From Catellatospora vulcania (GTDB lineage: Bacteria > Actinomycetota > Actinomycetes > Mycobacteriales > Micromonosporaceae), in contig NZ_WARX01000034.1 in the NCBI RefSeq assembly GCF_009720385.1, positions 62,001-126,000 on the forward strand: 64,000 nt of DNA, read 5' to 3'. Of the stretch, positions 1 to 7,980 are shown piece after piece. A program made the position numbers and the translations under genes. Positions within the stretch are counted from its first letter, which is position 1, and every line of letters starts with the position of its first letter. The notes beneath the pieces are model-generated. The model did no database searches, was not told where the DNA came from, and saw only the letters and a list, made by a program, of their open reading frames with translations.

Positions 1-765
1 TCCGGCCTGCTCACGTTCTCCCCGAACGAGACGCTCAAGACGGTCACCGTGCCGATCACCGACGACACCGCCGACGAGCTCAACGAGACCTTCAAGCTGG
101 GCCTCAGCTCGCCGAGCGGCGCGGCGCTGACCGACCCGTCGGGCGAGGCGACCATCGTGGACAACGACCGCGACGGCGTCTTCACCTGCTCGGCCACCGC
201 CCTGAACCTGGCCGGCCAGGTCTCGGCGCAGGCCAACCCGGCCAACTCGCCTTGCGTGGACGCCACCTCGACCGGCCCCGACAACACGCTCAACGCCGGC
301 CTGGTCACCGTGAAGACGACAGGCTTGTCCGCGGGCACCAACCTGACCCCCGACAACCTGAGCACCGCGCCAGCGGCGGGTGACAAGGCCGTCTCCACGT
401 CGGCCGCGGGCTCCACGAAGATCACCGTCGCGGGCCTGGTCACCATCGAGGTCGGCTACATCAACTCGACCGCCTCGGCGACCTGCGTGGCCGGACCCGG
501 CGGGCTCGCCCCGCAGTTCACGGGCTCGTCCACCATCACCAACCTGAAGGTCAACGGCGCGACGGTGACGGTGGGCAGCGGCCCGCTCACCATCCCGCTG
601 GTGGTCGGCAGCCTGAAGCTCAACAGCACCACCACCACCGCCACCGGCGTCACCCAGCAGGCCCTGCTCCTGGACACCCTGCTGACCGACGTCGTCATCG
701 GCGAGTCCAAGGCCGGCATCACCGGCTCCTCCACCCACCCGACCGGCACTCCCTGCCGCGCCTGA
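1..765 (+). CDS. C-terminal part of a secreted Calx-beta / choice-of-anchor P-like protein (5' end outside window)
   Basis: The reading frame is open from base 1 and ends at TGA 763-765, so only the last 254 residues are visible. The first ~58 residues are the end of a Calx-beta domain (acidic strands ending in ATIVDND). The remaining ~195 residues are Thr/Ser/Gly-rich beta-strand sequence with isolated cysteines (FTCSA, SPCVD, SATCV, TPCRA), resembling the choice-of-anchor P type of actinobacterial secreted protein. Such proteins are extracellular or wall-associated and no enzymatic motif is visible, so adhesion or matrix binding is inference. A copy of the dispersed GAAGG/CCTTC element starts 3 bases after the stop. 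Family call is moderately sure; the N-terminus and signal peptide cannot be judged. Confidence 0.7.
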   Translation, partial: SGLLTFSPNETLKTVTVPITDDTADELNETFKLGLSSPSGAALTDPSGEATIVDNDRDGVFTCSATALNLAGQVSAQANPANSPCVDATSTGPDNTLNAGLVTVKTTGLSAGTNLTPDNLSTAPAAGDKAVSTSAAGSTKITVAGLVTIEVGYINSTASATCVAGPGGLAPQFTGSSTITNLKVNGATVTVGSGPLTIPLVVGSLKLNSTTTTATGVTQQALLLDTLLTDVVIGESKAGITGSSTHPTGTPCRA

Positions 766-768
766 CGA

Positions 769-816
769 AGGAAGGGCACCTTCACATCGCTATACGTTGT
801 AGAAGGTGCCCTTCCT
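769..816 (+). repeat. Dispersed 3' element, copy 1 (inverted-arm form)
   Basis: A 15-bp arm (AGGAAGGGCACCTTC, 769-783) and its exact reverse complement (802-816) flank the 18-nt core ACATCGCTATACGTTGTA. Each arm is itself GAAGG-NNN-CCTTC. It begins 3 bp after the stop codon of the upstream gene. Four further copies are at 9657, 11501, 39380 and 41474. A role as transcription terminator or 3'-UTR element is inference from position and folding. Confidence 0.85.
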
Positions 817-922
817 AACGGCTCACCACCCGCGACCAGCCGGGACGCTCCGACGCCACCACCGCCGGGGCGTCCTGGCCGTGGCACGGAACCCAGCGGG
901 TCCGCCGGAGGTCGAAGGTAAC

Positions 923-1723
923 GTGAAGACCGTGCGCGTAAGCCCGCTGCTGACCGTTCTGCTGCTCGCCGCGTGCGCGCAGCCCCTCGACGCCGGCGCG
1001 GACGGCCCGCCCGACGACGGTGCCGTCCTGGCCGGGCGGACCTTCCTGTCCACCGCCGTCGCCCGCGACGGCAAACCCTACGACCTGGTCAAGGGCACCC
1101 GCATCCGGCTGGCGCTGGACCAGAACGGCCACCTCGGGGCCACCGCCGGATGCAACAGCATGGGCGGCGAGGCAGACCTGTCCGGCGGGCAGCTGCGGCT
1201 GTCCGGCGACATGAGCATGACCGACATGGGCTGCGACCCGAAACTGCACGAGCAGGACCAGCTGGTATCCGGCTTCCTGCAGGCCGGGCCGCGCTGGGAG
1301 CTGGCCGGGGACGTGCTCACCCTGCGCACCGACACCATGGAGGTCACCTTGCAGGACCAGGAGTCCGCCGACCCGGACCGCCCGCTGACCGCCACCCGCT
1401 GGCAGGTCGACACCGTGCTCGACGGGCAGAGCGCGAGCTCGGTCCCCACTGGCGCGACCGCGTTCCTGGAGTTCGCCGACGGCAAGGTACAGGGCCACAC
1501 CGGCTGCAACAACCTCGGCGGCACCGCCGTGCTCGCCGAGAAGACGATCGCGTTCGCCGAGATCTCCACTACGAGGATGGCCTGCGCCGATGACGTCAAC
1601 CGGCTGGAGCGGGCCGTGCTGGCCACCCTGAAGGGCGACGTGACCTGGCAGGTCACCGCCGACCGGCTGACCCTCACCGGCCCCGACGGCCACGGGCTGC
1701 AGCTGCGCGCCGCTCAGAAGTGA
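923..1723 (+). CDS. Lipoprotein with two META (HslJ-like) domains
   Basis: 266 residues from GTG 923, chosen because the signal peptide starts there (VKTVRVSPLLTVLLL) and a GGAGG lies 11 bases upstream; the open frame extends further 5' but that part is not signal-like. A lipobox LAAC puts the lipidated cysteine at residue 18, so the product should be anchored to the outer face of the membrane. Two META domains follow, at about 40-145 and 155-262, each with the family hallmark of a conserved Cys in GCN (AGCNSMGG, TGCNNLGG) and a second Cys (MGCDP, MACAD). META/HslJ proteins are linked to stress or antibiotic resistance in enterobacteria, but their biochemical role is not established. No operon partner is evident. 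Confidence 0.85.
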   Translation: MKTVRVSPLLTVLLLAACAQPLDAGADGPPDDGAVLAGRTFLSTAVARDGKPYDLVKGTRIRLALDQNGHLGATAGCNSMGGEADLSGGQLRLSGDMSMTDMGCDPKLHEQDQLVSGFLQAGPRWELAGDVLTLRTDTMEVTLQDQESADPDRPLTATRWQVDTVLDGQSASSVPTGATAFLEFADGKVQGHTGCNNLGGTAVLAEKTIAFAEISTTRMACADDVNRLERAVLATLKGDVTWQVTADRLTLTGPDGHGLQLRAAQK

Positions 1724-1776
1724 GGCGCGGCACCGCCTCGCGCTGACGATGACGGCCGGGGCATACGCCGATGCGG

Positions 1777-1816
1777 CCACAACTTGTGGGTTGTACCGAC
1801 AACCCACAAGTTGTGG
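1777..1816. other. 18-bp perfect palindrome with 4-nt loop
   Basis: CCACAACTTGTGGGTTGT at 1777-1794 is repeated in exact reverse complement at 1799-1816, with loop ACCG. Each arm also contains CCACAA-N-TTGTGG, a smaller palindrome. It lies 53 bp after the lipoprotein stop and 174 bp before the next start, so it could be a strong terminator or a double operator. It is AT-richer than its surroundings and has no U-run, so neither reading is secure. Confidence 0.6.
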
Positions 1817-1989
1817 GCGTCGGCAGCGGTCGCCCGCCCCGCGCGGCACGAACCGTCGGATCGCCGACTTTCCGCAGGTCAGAAACCTGTCGCTGTAATC
1901 ATCGCCACCGCGGGTGTGTGGAGAAGTCCACAAACGAACACCGCTCGCGTTCGTACGTTGAAGGCTCCCTACCAGTACAGGAGACTTCG

Positions 1990-2856
1990 ATGCAGGCACG
2001 AGCGACCCACCACCGGCTGACCCGCGCGGCACTGACCGCCGGGCTGGCGCTGAGCTCCCTCGCGGTGAGCCAGCTCGCCCTGGCGGCGCCGGCTGCGGCG
2101 GTTCCCGGGCTGACCCGCCAGACCGTCACCGGCCCGAGCGACAGCGTCGCCAAGACTCAGAACAAGACCTGCCCGGCGGGCAGCGTCGCGCTCGGCGGCG
2201 GTGGCGCCGTCACCGGCGCGACCGGCCACATCGGTCTGGACTTCCTCCTGCCCGTGTCCGGGAACACCACCTGGTCGGTGACCGGGCGCGAGGACGAGAA
2301 CGGCACCGGCTCGAACTGGTCGCTGTCGGCGACCGTGCTCTGCGCCCCGGCCCCGGCCGGCTACCAGGTCGTCTCCGGCAGCTCGGCCTGGTCGTCACCC
2401 ACCAGCAAGTCGCACCTGGTCAGCTGCCCGCTCGGCAAGGTGGCGCTCGGCGTGGGCGGCGCGGTCAGCGGCGCGTCGGTCAGCGAGCTGATCCTGGAGG
2501 ATCTGCGCATCGACACCAGCAGCGTCACCGTCACCGGCGCGGAGGACGGGACCGGCTTCGCCGGCGACTGGCAGGTGCAGGCGCGGGCAGTCTGCGCGAC
2601 CCAGCCTGCGGGCTACGAGCGGCTGCTCGACGACAGTGCGCTCAGCTCCACCAGCACCAGGTCGGTGACGGTGACCTGCTCCGCCGGGCGCAAGGTGCAC
2701 GGCGTCGGGGCGGAGATCCTGGGCGGCGAGGGCCAGGTGCGGCTGACGGCCGTGCACGCGGTGTCGAGCACCGCGGTGACGGCGAGCGCGACCGAGGACG
2801 ACAACGGCTTCAGCGGCAACTGGAAGGTGCGGGCGTTCGCGATCTGCGCGAACTGA
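1990..2856 (+). CDS. Secreted protein of three Cys-pair repeats, function unknown
   Basis: 288 residues from ATG 1990, which has AGGAG 6 bases upstream; the longer open frame upstream is not signal-like. A Sec signal peptide with Arg-rich start and Ala-rich core ends near residue 37 (AAPAAAVPG). The mature part is three repeats of about 80 residues. Each has a cysteine near the start (CPAGSVALGGGGAV, CPLGKVALGVGGAV, CSAGRKVHGVGAEI), an acidic ED.NG.G..W stretch, and a closing cysteine (VLCAP, AVCAT, AICAN). One disulfide per repeat is plausible. I do not recognise a named family and there are no catalytic motifs. It is probably an extracellular structural or binding protein. No obvious partner gene. 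Confidence 0.75.
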   Translation: MQARATHHRLTRAALTAGLALSSLAVSQLALAAPAAAVPGLTRQTVTGPSDSVAKTQNKTCPAGSVALGGGGAVTGATGHIGLDFLLPVSGNTTWSVTGREDENGTGSNWSLSATVLCAPAPAGYQVVSGSSAWSSPTSKSHLVSCPLGKVALGVGGAVSGASVSELILEDLRIDTSSVTVTGAEDGTGFAGDWQVQARAVCATQPAGYERLLDDSALSSTSTRSVTVTCSAGRKVHGVGAEILGGEGQVRLTAVHAVSSTAVTASATEDDNGFSGNWKVRAFAICAN

Positions 2857-2988
2857 GGCACCGGTGCCCGGCCGTGGGGGTACGTCGAAGGCTTGCGATC
2901 ACCTGCGTACGGCGACCGGGCGTGCCCCCACGGCGCGGCCCGTTCATGATCTGATGCCGGGACTTGATCTACACCAGAGGAGTGCGAC

Positions 2989-3384
2989 ATGTCCCTTGCC
3001 GGATGGCCCGCCCGCGCGGCCGCGTTCATCGTCGACCTGGCGCTGCTGGGGATCGTCCTGATGCTGGTCCGGATCACCGGACTCGCCGACGGTGGCGGCG
3101 GCCTGGCCAAGGCGGCCACCGTCGTGGTCATCGCGGCGCACGGCTTCAACCGCTGGTATCTCGGTGGAAAGTCGGGCCAGTCACTGGGCCGCCGACTGCT
3201 CGGCATCAAGCTCGTGTACGAGCGCGGCCTGCTCCCGATCGGCGCACTGCAGGCGTTCCTGCGCGACCTGGCGCACGTGGCCGACACGGTCGTGTTCTAC
3301 ATCGGCTGGCTCTTCCCGCTGTGGGACGCGAAGAAGCAGACGTTCGCTGACAAGATCACCAGTACGGTCGTCGTGAAAGCCTGA
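2989..3384 (+). CDS. RDD-family membrane protein
   Basis: 131 residues, ATG 2989 behind GAGGAG. The N-terminus carries the RDD signature (WPARAAAFIVDLALLG), with Arg and Asp placed as in the family. It is followed by two or three membrane segments (about 11-30, 38-52, 90-115) and the charged GQSLGRRLLGIKLV motif that ends RDD domains. RDD proteins are small integral membrane proteins; some have been proposed as transporters, but most are unassigned. It is convergent with recQ, sharing a terminator hairpin at 3392-3431. Confidence 0.85.
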   Translation: MSLAGWPARAAAFIVDLALLGIVLMLVRITGLADGGGGLAKAATVVVIAAHGFNRWYLGGKSGQSLGRRLLGIKLVYERGLLPIGALQAFLRDLAHVADTVVFYIGWLFPLWDAKKQTFADKITSTVVVKA

Positions 3385-3391
3385 CGCCCGG

Positions 3392-3431
3392 CCACCGGGA
3401 CCTCGGCCGACGTGTCGCGAGGTCCCGGTGG
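3392..3431. terminator. Hairpin between convergent RDD gene and recQ
   Basis: A 14-bp perfect stem (CCACCGGGACCTCG, 3392-3405, with 3418-3431) and a 12-nt loop fill most of the 58-bp gap between convergent genes. It can act in both directions. There is no clear U-run, which is common for actinobacterial terminators. Confidence 0.7.
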
Positions 3432-3442
3432 AAGCCCGAAGG

Positions 3443-5056
3443 TCAGGCGGGGGCGAGCAGGTTGCGGGCGCGGACCGCCTTCAGCGACAGGGTGCGGTAG
3501 CCGACCTCGTCGAACAGCACCGTGATGCGGTCGTTCTCCTCACGCATGACCACGCCCGGACCCCACTCGGCGTGGGTGACCCGTGACTGCACCGGGAACC
3601 CGGTGTCCACGTCGGACTGCGCGTCGGCGGTGCCCGCGGTGCAGGTGTCGCAGCTGCCGCAGGTGTCGACCAGGTCCTCGCCGAAGTAGCCGAGCAGGAA
3701 CTGGCGGCGGCAGTCGTCGGTCTCGGCGTACCCGCGCATCATCTCGACCCGGGTCAGCTCGATGGTGCGCATCTGCGCGGCCTCGACCGCGGCCGCCGCG
3801 ACGGCGTCGGCCAGCTCGCCGCCGGTCCACCGCACGCCCTTGCCGGTGGTGAGCACGGCCCCGGCCTCCTGCAGCAGGTTGACCGAGCGGGTGACCCGCG
3901 AGCGGGTGACGTCGAGTTCTTCGACCAGGTCGTCGATGCGCACCGGGCCGTCGGCCGCGATGACGCCCGCGCCGACGCGGGTGAGCAGCTCCTCGTCGAC
4001 GGTGCCGGAGGAGAAGAAGCGCGGCAGGCGCAGGTCCTCGGGGCGGAAGTAGAGCACGGCGGTGGCCTGGTCGCCGTCGCGGCCGGCGCGGCCGATCTGC
4101 TGGTAGTAGGAGTCAAGCGACTCGGCGGGGGCCGCGTGCACCACGAAGCGCACGTTCGGCTTGTCGATGCCCATGCCGAACGCGGACGTCGCGACGACCA
4201 CGACCCGGTCGGAGGCCAGGAACGCGTCGTGCACGGAGGATCGCTCCGAAGAGCTCAGACCCGCGTGGTACGCGTACGCCTCCTCCCCTGCCTCGCGCAG
4301 CGCCTCGGCGTACTCCTCGGTCTCGCCGCGGGTCTGCACGTAGAGCAGGCCTGGCGGGTCGAGCGCGATGATGCGCTCGATGATCTCGCGGCGCTTCTCC
4401 CGCTCGGTGATCTCGCGGGACACCTCCAGCCGGATGTTGGGCCGGTCGAAGCCCTTGACCAGCTGCACCGCGTCGCGCATGCGCAGCCGCTCGACGATGT
4501 CGGCGCGCACCGGCGGCGAGGCGGTGGCGGTCAGCGCCAGCACGGTCGGGTGGCCCAGCCGCTCGATGACCTCGCCGAGGCGCAGGTAGTCGGGCCGGAA
4601 GTCGTGTCCCCAGGAGGAGACGCAGTGCGCCTCGTCCACCACGAACAGCGACGGCTTGGCCTCCAGCAGCTGCGCCACCACCTCGTCCTTGGCCAGCTGC
4701 TCGGGCGCGAGGAACAGGAACTCGGCGTCACCGGCGCGCAGCGCCTCGAATGCGGCGTCGTTGTCGCGGGCGCTGCGCGCGGAGTTGACCACGTGCGCGT
4801 CCGGAGCCCCGCGGTCGACGAGGTTCTTGACCTGGTCGCGCTGCAGCGCGATGAGCGGCGACACCACGATCGTCGGCCCGCCGACGACCAGCGCCGGGAC
4901 CTGGTAGATGGCCGATTTCCCGGAGCCGGTGGGCGACACCACGATCGTGTCGCGGCCCGCGACCACGTGGGCCATGGCCTCCTCCTGCGCCGGGCGCAGC
5001 TCCGTCCACCCGTACACCTGTGCCGCGACCTCGCGCAGCCGCTGCAGATCTCCCAC
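3443..5056 (-). CDS. recQ: RecQ-type ATP-dependent DNA helicase with C-terminal Tudor-like domain
   Basis: 537 residues from GTG 5056, chosen over an in-frame ATG at 5095 because GGGGAGGGG lies just upstream. Superfamily 2 motifs are clear: Walker A PTGSGKS (about 42-48), DEAH in VVDEAHCVSSWGHDFRPDY (the RecQ aromatic-rich loop), TATA in motif III, and QIGRAGRDG in motif VI. A zinc-binding region follows, with CRRQFLLGYFGE and CGSCDTC. Instead of an HRDC domain, the last ~45 residues (VTHAEWGPGVV...VLFDEVGYRTL) resemble the Tudor-like tail of UvrD/PcrA helicases. RecQ enzymes unwind 3'-tailed and branched DNA in recombination and repair. Monocistronic. Confidence 0.93.
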   Translation of the reverse strand: MGDLQRLREVAAQVYGWTELRPAQEEAMAHVVAGRDTIVVSPTGSGKSAIYQVPALVVGGPTIVVSPLIALQRDQVKNLVDRGAPDAHVVNSARSARDNDAAFEALRAGDAEFLFLAPEQLAKDEVVAQLLEAKPSLFVVDEAHCVSSWGHDFRPDYLRLGEVIERLGHPTVLALTATASPPVRADIVERLRMRDAVQLVKGFDRPNIRLEVSREITEREKRREIIERIIALDPPGLLYVQTRGETEEYAEALREAGEEAYAYHAGLSSSERSSVHDAFLASDRVVVVATSAFGMGIDKPNVRFVVHAAPAESLDSYYQQIGRAGRDGDQATAVLYFRPEDLRLPRFFSSGTVDEELLTRVGAGVIAADGPVRIDDLVEELDVTRSRVTRSVNLLQEAGAVLTTGKGVRWTGGELADAVAAAAVEAAQMRTIELTRVEMMRGYAETDDCRRQFLLGYFGEDLVDTCGSCDTCTAGTADAQSDVDTGFPVQSRVTHAEWGPGVVMREENDRITVLFDEVGYRTLSLKAVRARNLLAPA

Positions 5057-5257
5057 CTCGTACCCCTCCCCAGACTCGAACCCGCATCCTCCCACCCGCC
5101 GCGCGAGCGCCGGCCCACCGGGGCGTGCGGGTCACCGGCGTCCGCCCGAAGAGGTCGGTGAGGCAACGCGGCCGTGAAGCGCGTGTAACTTCCATGAAAC
5201 TGATTGCCGTCGATACCACTGTTTACAGGCACTTCGACGATGGCCTATGGTGTCCGG

Positions 5258-5271
5258 TGGAAGCGCTCCCA
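5258..5271. promoter_or_regulatory. CelR/CebR-type operator upstream of the GH12 cellulase
   Basis: TGGAAGCGCTCCCA differs at one position from TGGGAGCGCTCCCA, the 14-bp operator of the cellobiose-responsive LacI-family repressor CelR/CebR in cellulolytic actinobacteria. It lies 45 bp before the GH12 start. Similar sites occur at 51750, 51896 and 51997. Confidence 0.85.
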
Positions 5272-5315
5272 GTCATGGCACAACCCGATCTCTCCTCCCC
5301 TGCCCAAGGAGTGAC

Positions 5316-6998
5316 ATGCACGCCACGACGAGCAGAAAGCAACGCCTGACGACGATCGCCTCGGCCATCGTGCTGACCGTCGCCGCCACCGCCGCAAGCC
5401 TTCTCGCGGCCCAGCCCGCCCACGCCGCGACCATCTGCGAGCAGTACGGCACCGTGGTCGCCGGCAGCTACGTGATCCAGAACAACCGGTGGGGCACCAG
5501 CGCCACCCAGTGCATCAACACCACGAGCAACGGGTTCAGCATCACCCAGCAGGACGGCGTCGGCAGCACCTCGGGTGCGCCGGTGTCCTACCCGTCCATC
5601 TTCCTGGGCTGCCACTACACCAACTGCAGCCCGAGCTCCCCGCTACCCAAGCAGCTCAGCACCATCGGCACCGCCAACAGCAGCATCAGCTACTCGTACC
5701 CCGGCAGCGGCACCTACAACGCCTCGTACGACATCTGGCTGAACGCGGACACCAACGTCTCCGGTGTCCAGGACACCGAGATCATGATCTGGTTCAACCG
5801 GCAGGGCAGCATCCAGCCCATCGGCTCCCAGACCGGCACCGCGAACATCGCCGGGCGCAGCTGGGCCGTGTGGACCGGCAGCAACGGCGCCAACAACGTG
5901 GTGTCCTACCTGTTCACCGGCTCGGTCATCAACTCGCTGAGCTTCGACGTGATGGACTTCGTCCGCGACACGTTCACCCGCGGCTCGCAGTACGGCAACA
6001 ACAGCTGGTATCTGACCAGCGTCCAGGCCGGCTTCGAACCGTGGATCGGCGGCGTGGGCCTGACCGTCAACTCGTTCTCGGCGGCGGTCACCAACGGCGG
6101 CGGCACCCAGCCGCCCGGCACGCCCGGCACGCCGAGCGCGTCGAATGTGACCTCCAGTGGCGCGTCGCTCAGCTGGTCGGCGTCCTCCGGCACGGTCAGC
6201 AGCTACCTGGTCGAGCGGGCCACCGGCGCGACCAGCACCAGCTTCAGCCAGATCGGCACGTCGAGCTCGCCGTCGTTCACCGACTCCGGGCTGGCCGCCA
6301 ACACCACCTACCGGTACCGCGTGCGGGCCTCCAACTCGGCCGGCACGTCCGGCTACTCCGGCATCGTCAACGTCACCACCACCGGCGGCGGAACGCAGGT
6401 CCCGGGCACGCCCGGCACGCCGAGCGCGTCGAATGTGACCTCCAGTGGCGCGTCCCTGAGCTGGTCGGCGTCCTCCGGCACGGTCAGCAGCTACCTGGTC
6501 GAGCGGGCCACCGGCGCGACCAGCACCAGCTTCAGCCAGATCGGCACGTCGAGCTCGCCGTCGTTCACCGACTCCGGGCTGGCCGCCAACACCACCTACC
6601 GGTACCGCGTGCGGGCTTCCAACTCCGCGGGCACGTCCGGCTACTCCGGCATCGTCAACGTCACCACGACCGGCGGCGGCGGTGGCGGGTCCGGCTGCAC
6701 GACCACCGCGACGGTGCAGAGCCAGTGGAACAACGGCTACGTCCTGCAGGTGACGGTCACCAACACCGGCTCGTCGACCATCAACGGGTGGGCGTCTACG
6801 GCGACCCTGCCGTCCGGCCACGCGCACACCGGCTCCTGGCCGCAGGCGGCCGTGGTCAGCGGGCAGAACGTGACCGAGACCAACCAGAACTGGAACGGCG
6901 CGCTCGCACCGGGCCAGACCGCGTCGTGGGGCTTCCAGGCCAGCCGTCCCAACGGCAACACGTCGCTGCCGACCACGTTCTCCTGCACCGCCTCGTAA
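5316..6998 (+). CDS. Secreted GH12 endoglucanase with two FN3 domains and a CBM2
   Basis: 560 residues from ATG 5316 (AAGGAG 6 bases upstream). Signal peptide 1-37, cleaved after AHA. The GH12 beta-jelly-roll covers about 38-262. The two family glutamates are visible in EIMIWFN (nucleophile) and QAGFEPW (acid/base). Two FN3 domains of 96 residues each follow and are nearly identical. A CBM2 cellulose-binding domain of ~103 residues closes the protein, with its terminal cysteine pair (GCTTT, FSCTAS) and conserved tryptophans. GH12 enzymes cleave beta-1,4-glucans outside the cell. The promoter holds a CelR-type operator, so induction by cellobiose is likely. A 15-bp terminator hairpin follows. 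Confidence 0.95.
   Translation: MHATTSRKQRLTTIASAIVLTVAATAASLLAAQPAHAATICEQYGTVVAGSYVIQNNRWGTSATQCINTTSNGFSITQQDGVGSTSGAPVSYPSIFLGCHYTNCSPSSPLPKQLSTIGTANSSISYSYPGSGTYNASYDIWLNADTNVSGVQDTEIMIWFNRQGSIQPIGSQTGTANIAGRSWAVWTGSNGANNVVSYLFTGSVINSLSFDVMDFVRDTFTRGSQYGNNSWYLTSVQAGFEPWIGGVGLTVNSFSAAVTNGGGTQPPGTPGTPSASNVTSSGASLSWSASSGTVSSYLVERATGATSTSFSQIGTSSSPSFTDSGLAANTTYRYRVRASNSAGTSGYSGIVNVTTTGGGTQVPGTPGTPSASNVTSSGASLSWSASSGTVSSYLVERATGATSTSFSQIGTSSSPSFTDSGLAANTTYRYRVRASNSAGTSGYSGIVNVTTTGGGGGGSGCTTTATVQSQWNNGYVLQVTVTNTGSSTINGWASTATLPSGHAHTGSWPQAAVVSGQNVTETNQNWNGALAPGQTASWGFQASRPNGNTSLPTTFSCTAS
6113..6668 (+). repeat. Tandem duplication of the FN3 linker module
   Basis: Two copies with a 288-bp period (96 codons; for example TCGAATGTGA at 6141 and 6429) encode the two FN3 domains of the GH12 enzyme. 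Only a few scattered, mostly silent substitutions separate them, so the duplication is recent or kept uniform by gene conversion. Confidence 0.95.
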
Positions 6999-7017
6999 TC
7001 CCGCGTACCACCCGATC

Positions 7018-7050
7018 ACGTGCGGCGGAGCCACCGGCTCCGCCGCACGT
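7018..7050 (+). terminator. Terminator of the GH12 cellulase gene
   Basis: Perfect 15-bp stem, ACGTGCGGCGGAGCC (7018-7032) with its complement at 7036-7050 and a 3-nt loop, 20 bp after the stop codon. Confidence 0.85.
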
Positions 7051-7145
7051 CACGTCGGACCACCCGGCGCGGTGAGCTCCCAAGACCGTCGCCCGGCCGT
7101 CCGCCGGTGTAGGGTCAGGGTGATCATCTTCTTGGGAGGTCCCCG

Positions 7146-7904
7146 GTGCGCACCGCTCACCTCGCCTGGGAGCGCCACGGTGGCGAGCCGGGTCTGCTGC
7201 TCCTGCACGGCTTCTCCGACTCGGGCGCGTGCTGGGGCCCGGTGCTGCCGGCGCTCACCGCGCACACCGGCGCGATCACGCTGGACGCCCGCGGGCACGG
7301 CTCGTCGGGGCTGCCCGACGCGCCCACCGGCACCGCCGCCAACGCCGCCGACGCCGCGCTGGTGCTCGACGAGCTCGGCCTGCCGCCGGTCGTCGTGATC
7401 GGGCACTCGATGGGTGCGCTGGCCGCGGCCGCGCTGGCCGCCGCGCGGCCCAAGCTGGTCGGGGCGCTGGTGCTGGAGGACCCGCCCGGCCCGCACCACA
7501 CCCTCGCCGCCGACGGCATGCCGTCCTGGCTGGCCGAACTGCAGGCGCTGGACCTCGACGCGCGGATCGCCAGGGGCCGCGCGGACAACCCGGGCTGGCC
7601 CGAGGCCGAATACGAGCCGTGGGCGGTCAGCAAGGGCGAGTTCGACCCGCGGTGCTACGACCTGCCCTACGAGCCGGGACCGGCGCTGCTGCAGTCGCTG
7701 GCCGGGGTCACCTGTCCCACGCTGCTCCTCTACGGCGAGGTCGCCCGCGGTGGCCTGCTGCGGGAGACCGACGCCGAGGACTGCGCCGACATCGCCGCCG
7801 GGCCGTTCACCGCGCTGCGGGTGACCGGGGCTGGTCACTGCGTACGCCGCGACTACCCGGCCGCGTTCACCGCCGCGATCGGCGACTTCCTGTCCTGGTC
7901 ATGA
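7146..7904 (+). CDS. Alpha/beta-hydrolase
   Basis: 252 residues from GTG 7146 (GGGAGG upstream). It has the alpha/beta-hydrolase fold layout: oxyanion-loop HGFSDSG (21-27), DARGHGSSG (48-56), nucleophile elbow GHSMGA with Ser88, and a late catalytic His in GAGHCVRRDYP. There is no signal peptide, so it is cytoplasmic. The substrate cannot be read from sequence; relatives include esterases, lactonases and C-C hydrolases. Convergent with the SDR gene, with a shared hairpin terminator between them. Confidence 0.88.
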   Translation: MRTAHLAWERHGGEPGLLLLHGFSDSGACWGPVLPALTAHTGAITLDARGHGSSGLPDAPTGTAANAADAALVLDELGLPPVVVIGHSMGALAAAALAAARPKLVGALVLEDPPGPHHTLAADGMPSWLAELQALDLDARIARGRADNPGWPEAEYEPWAVSKGEFDPRCYDLPYEPGPALLQSLAGVTCPTLLLYGEVARGGLLRETDAEDCADIAAGPFTALRVTGAGHCVRRDYPAAFTAAIGDFLSWS

Positions 7905-7947
7905 CGACGCCGGCCGGAAGGCTCATGCCCGAGTTCTGACCGGACCG

Positions 7948-7972
7948 GCCCTCCCGGCCTCACCGGGAGGGC
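7948..7972. terminator. Hairpin between convergent hydrolase and SDR genes
   Basis: 10-bp stem GCCCTCCCGG / CCGGGAGGGC with loop CCTCA, in the 76-bp gap between two converging genes. Confidence 0.75.
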
Positions 7973-7980
7973 ATCCCGCA

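Noticed and set aside
815-2032. 405-codon minus-strand frame opposite the META lipoprotein
   Set aside because: No ribosome site, no recognisable domain; mirror frame of a well supported lipoprotein.
3443-5056. recQ as part of a defence island
   Set aside because: No nuclease, methylase or other defence gene adjacent; helicase is complete and stands alone.
6113-6668. Direct repeats considered as mobile-element ends
   Set aside because: They coincide exactly with FN3 domain borders within one open frame.
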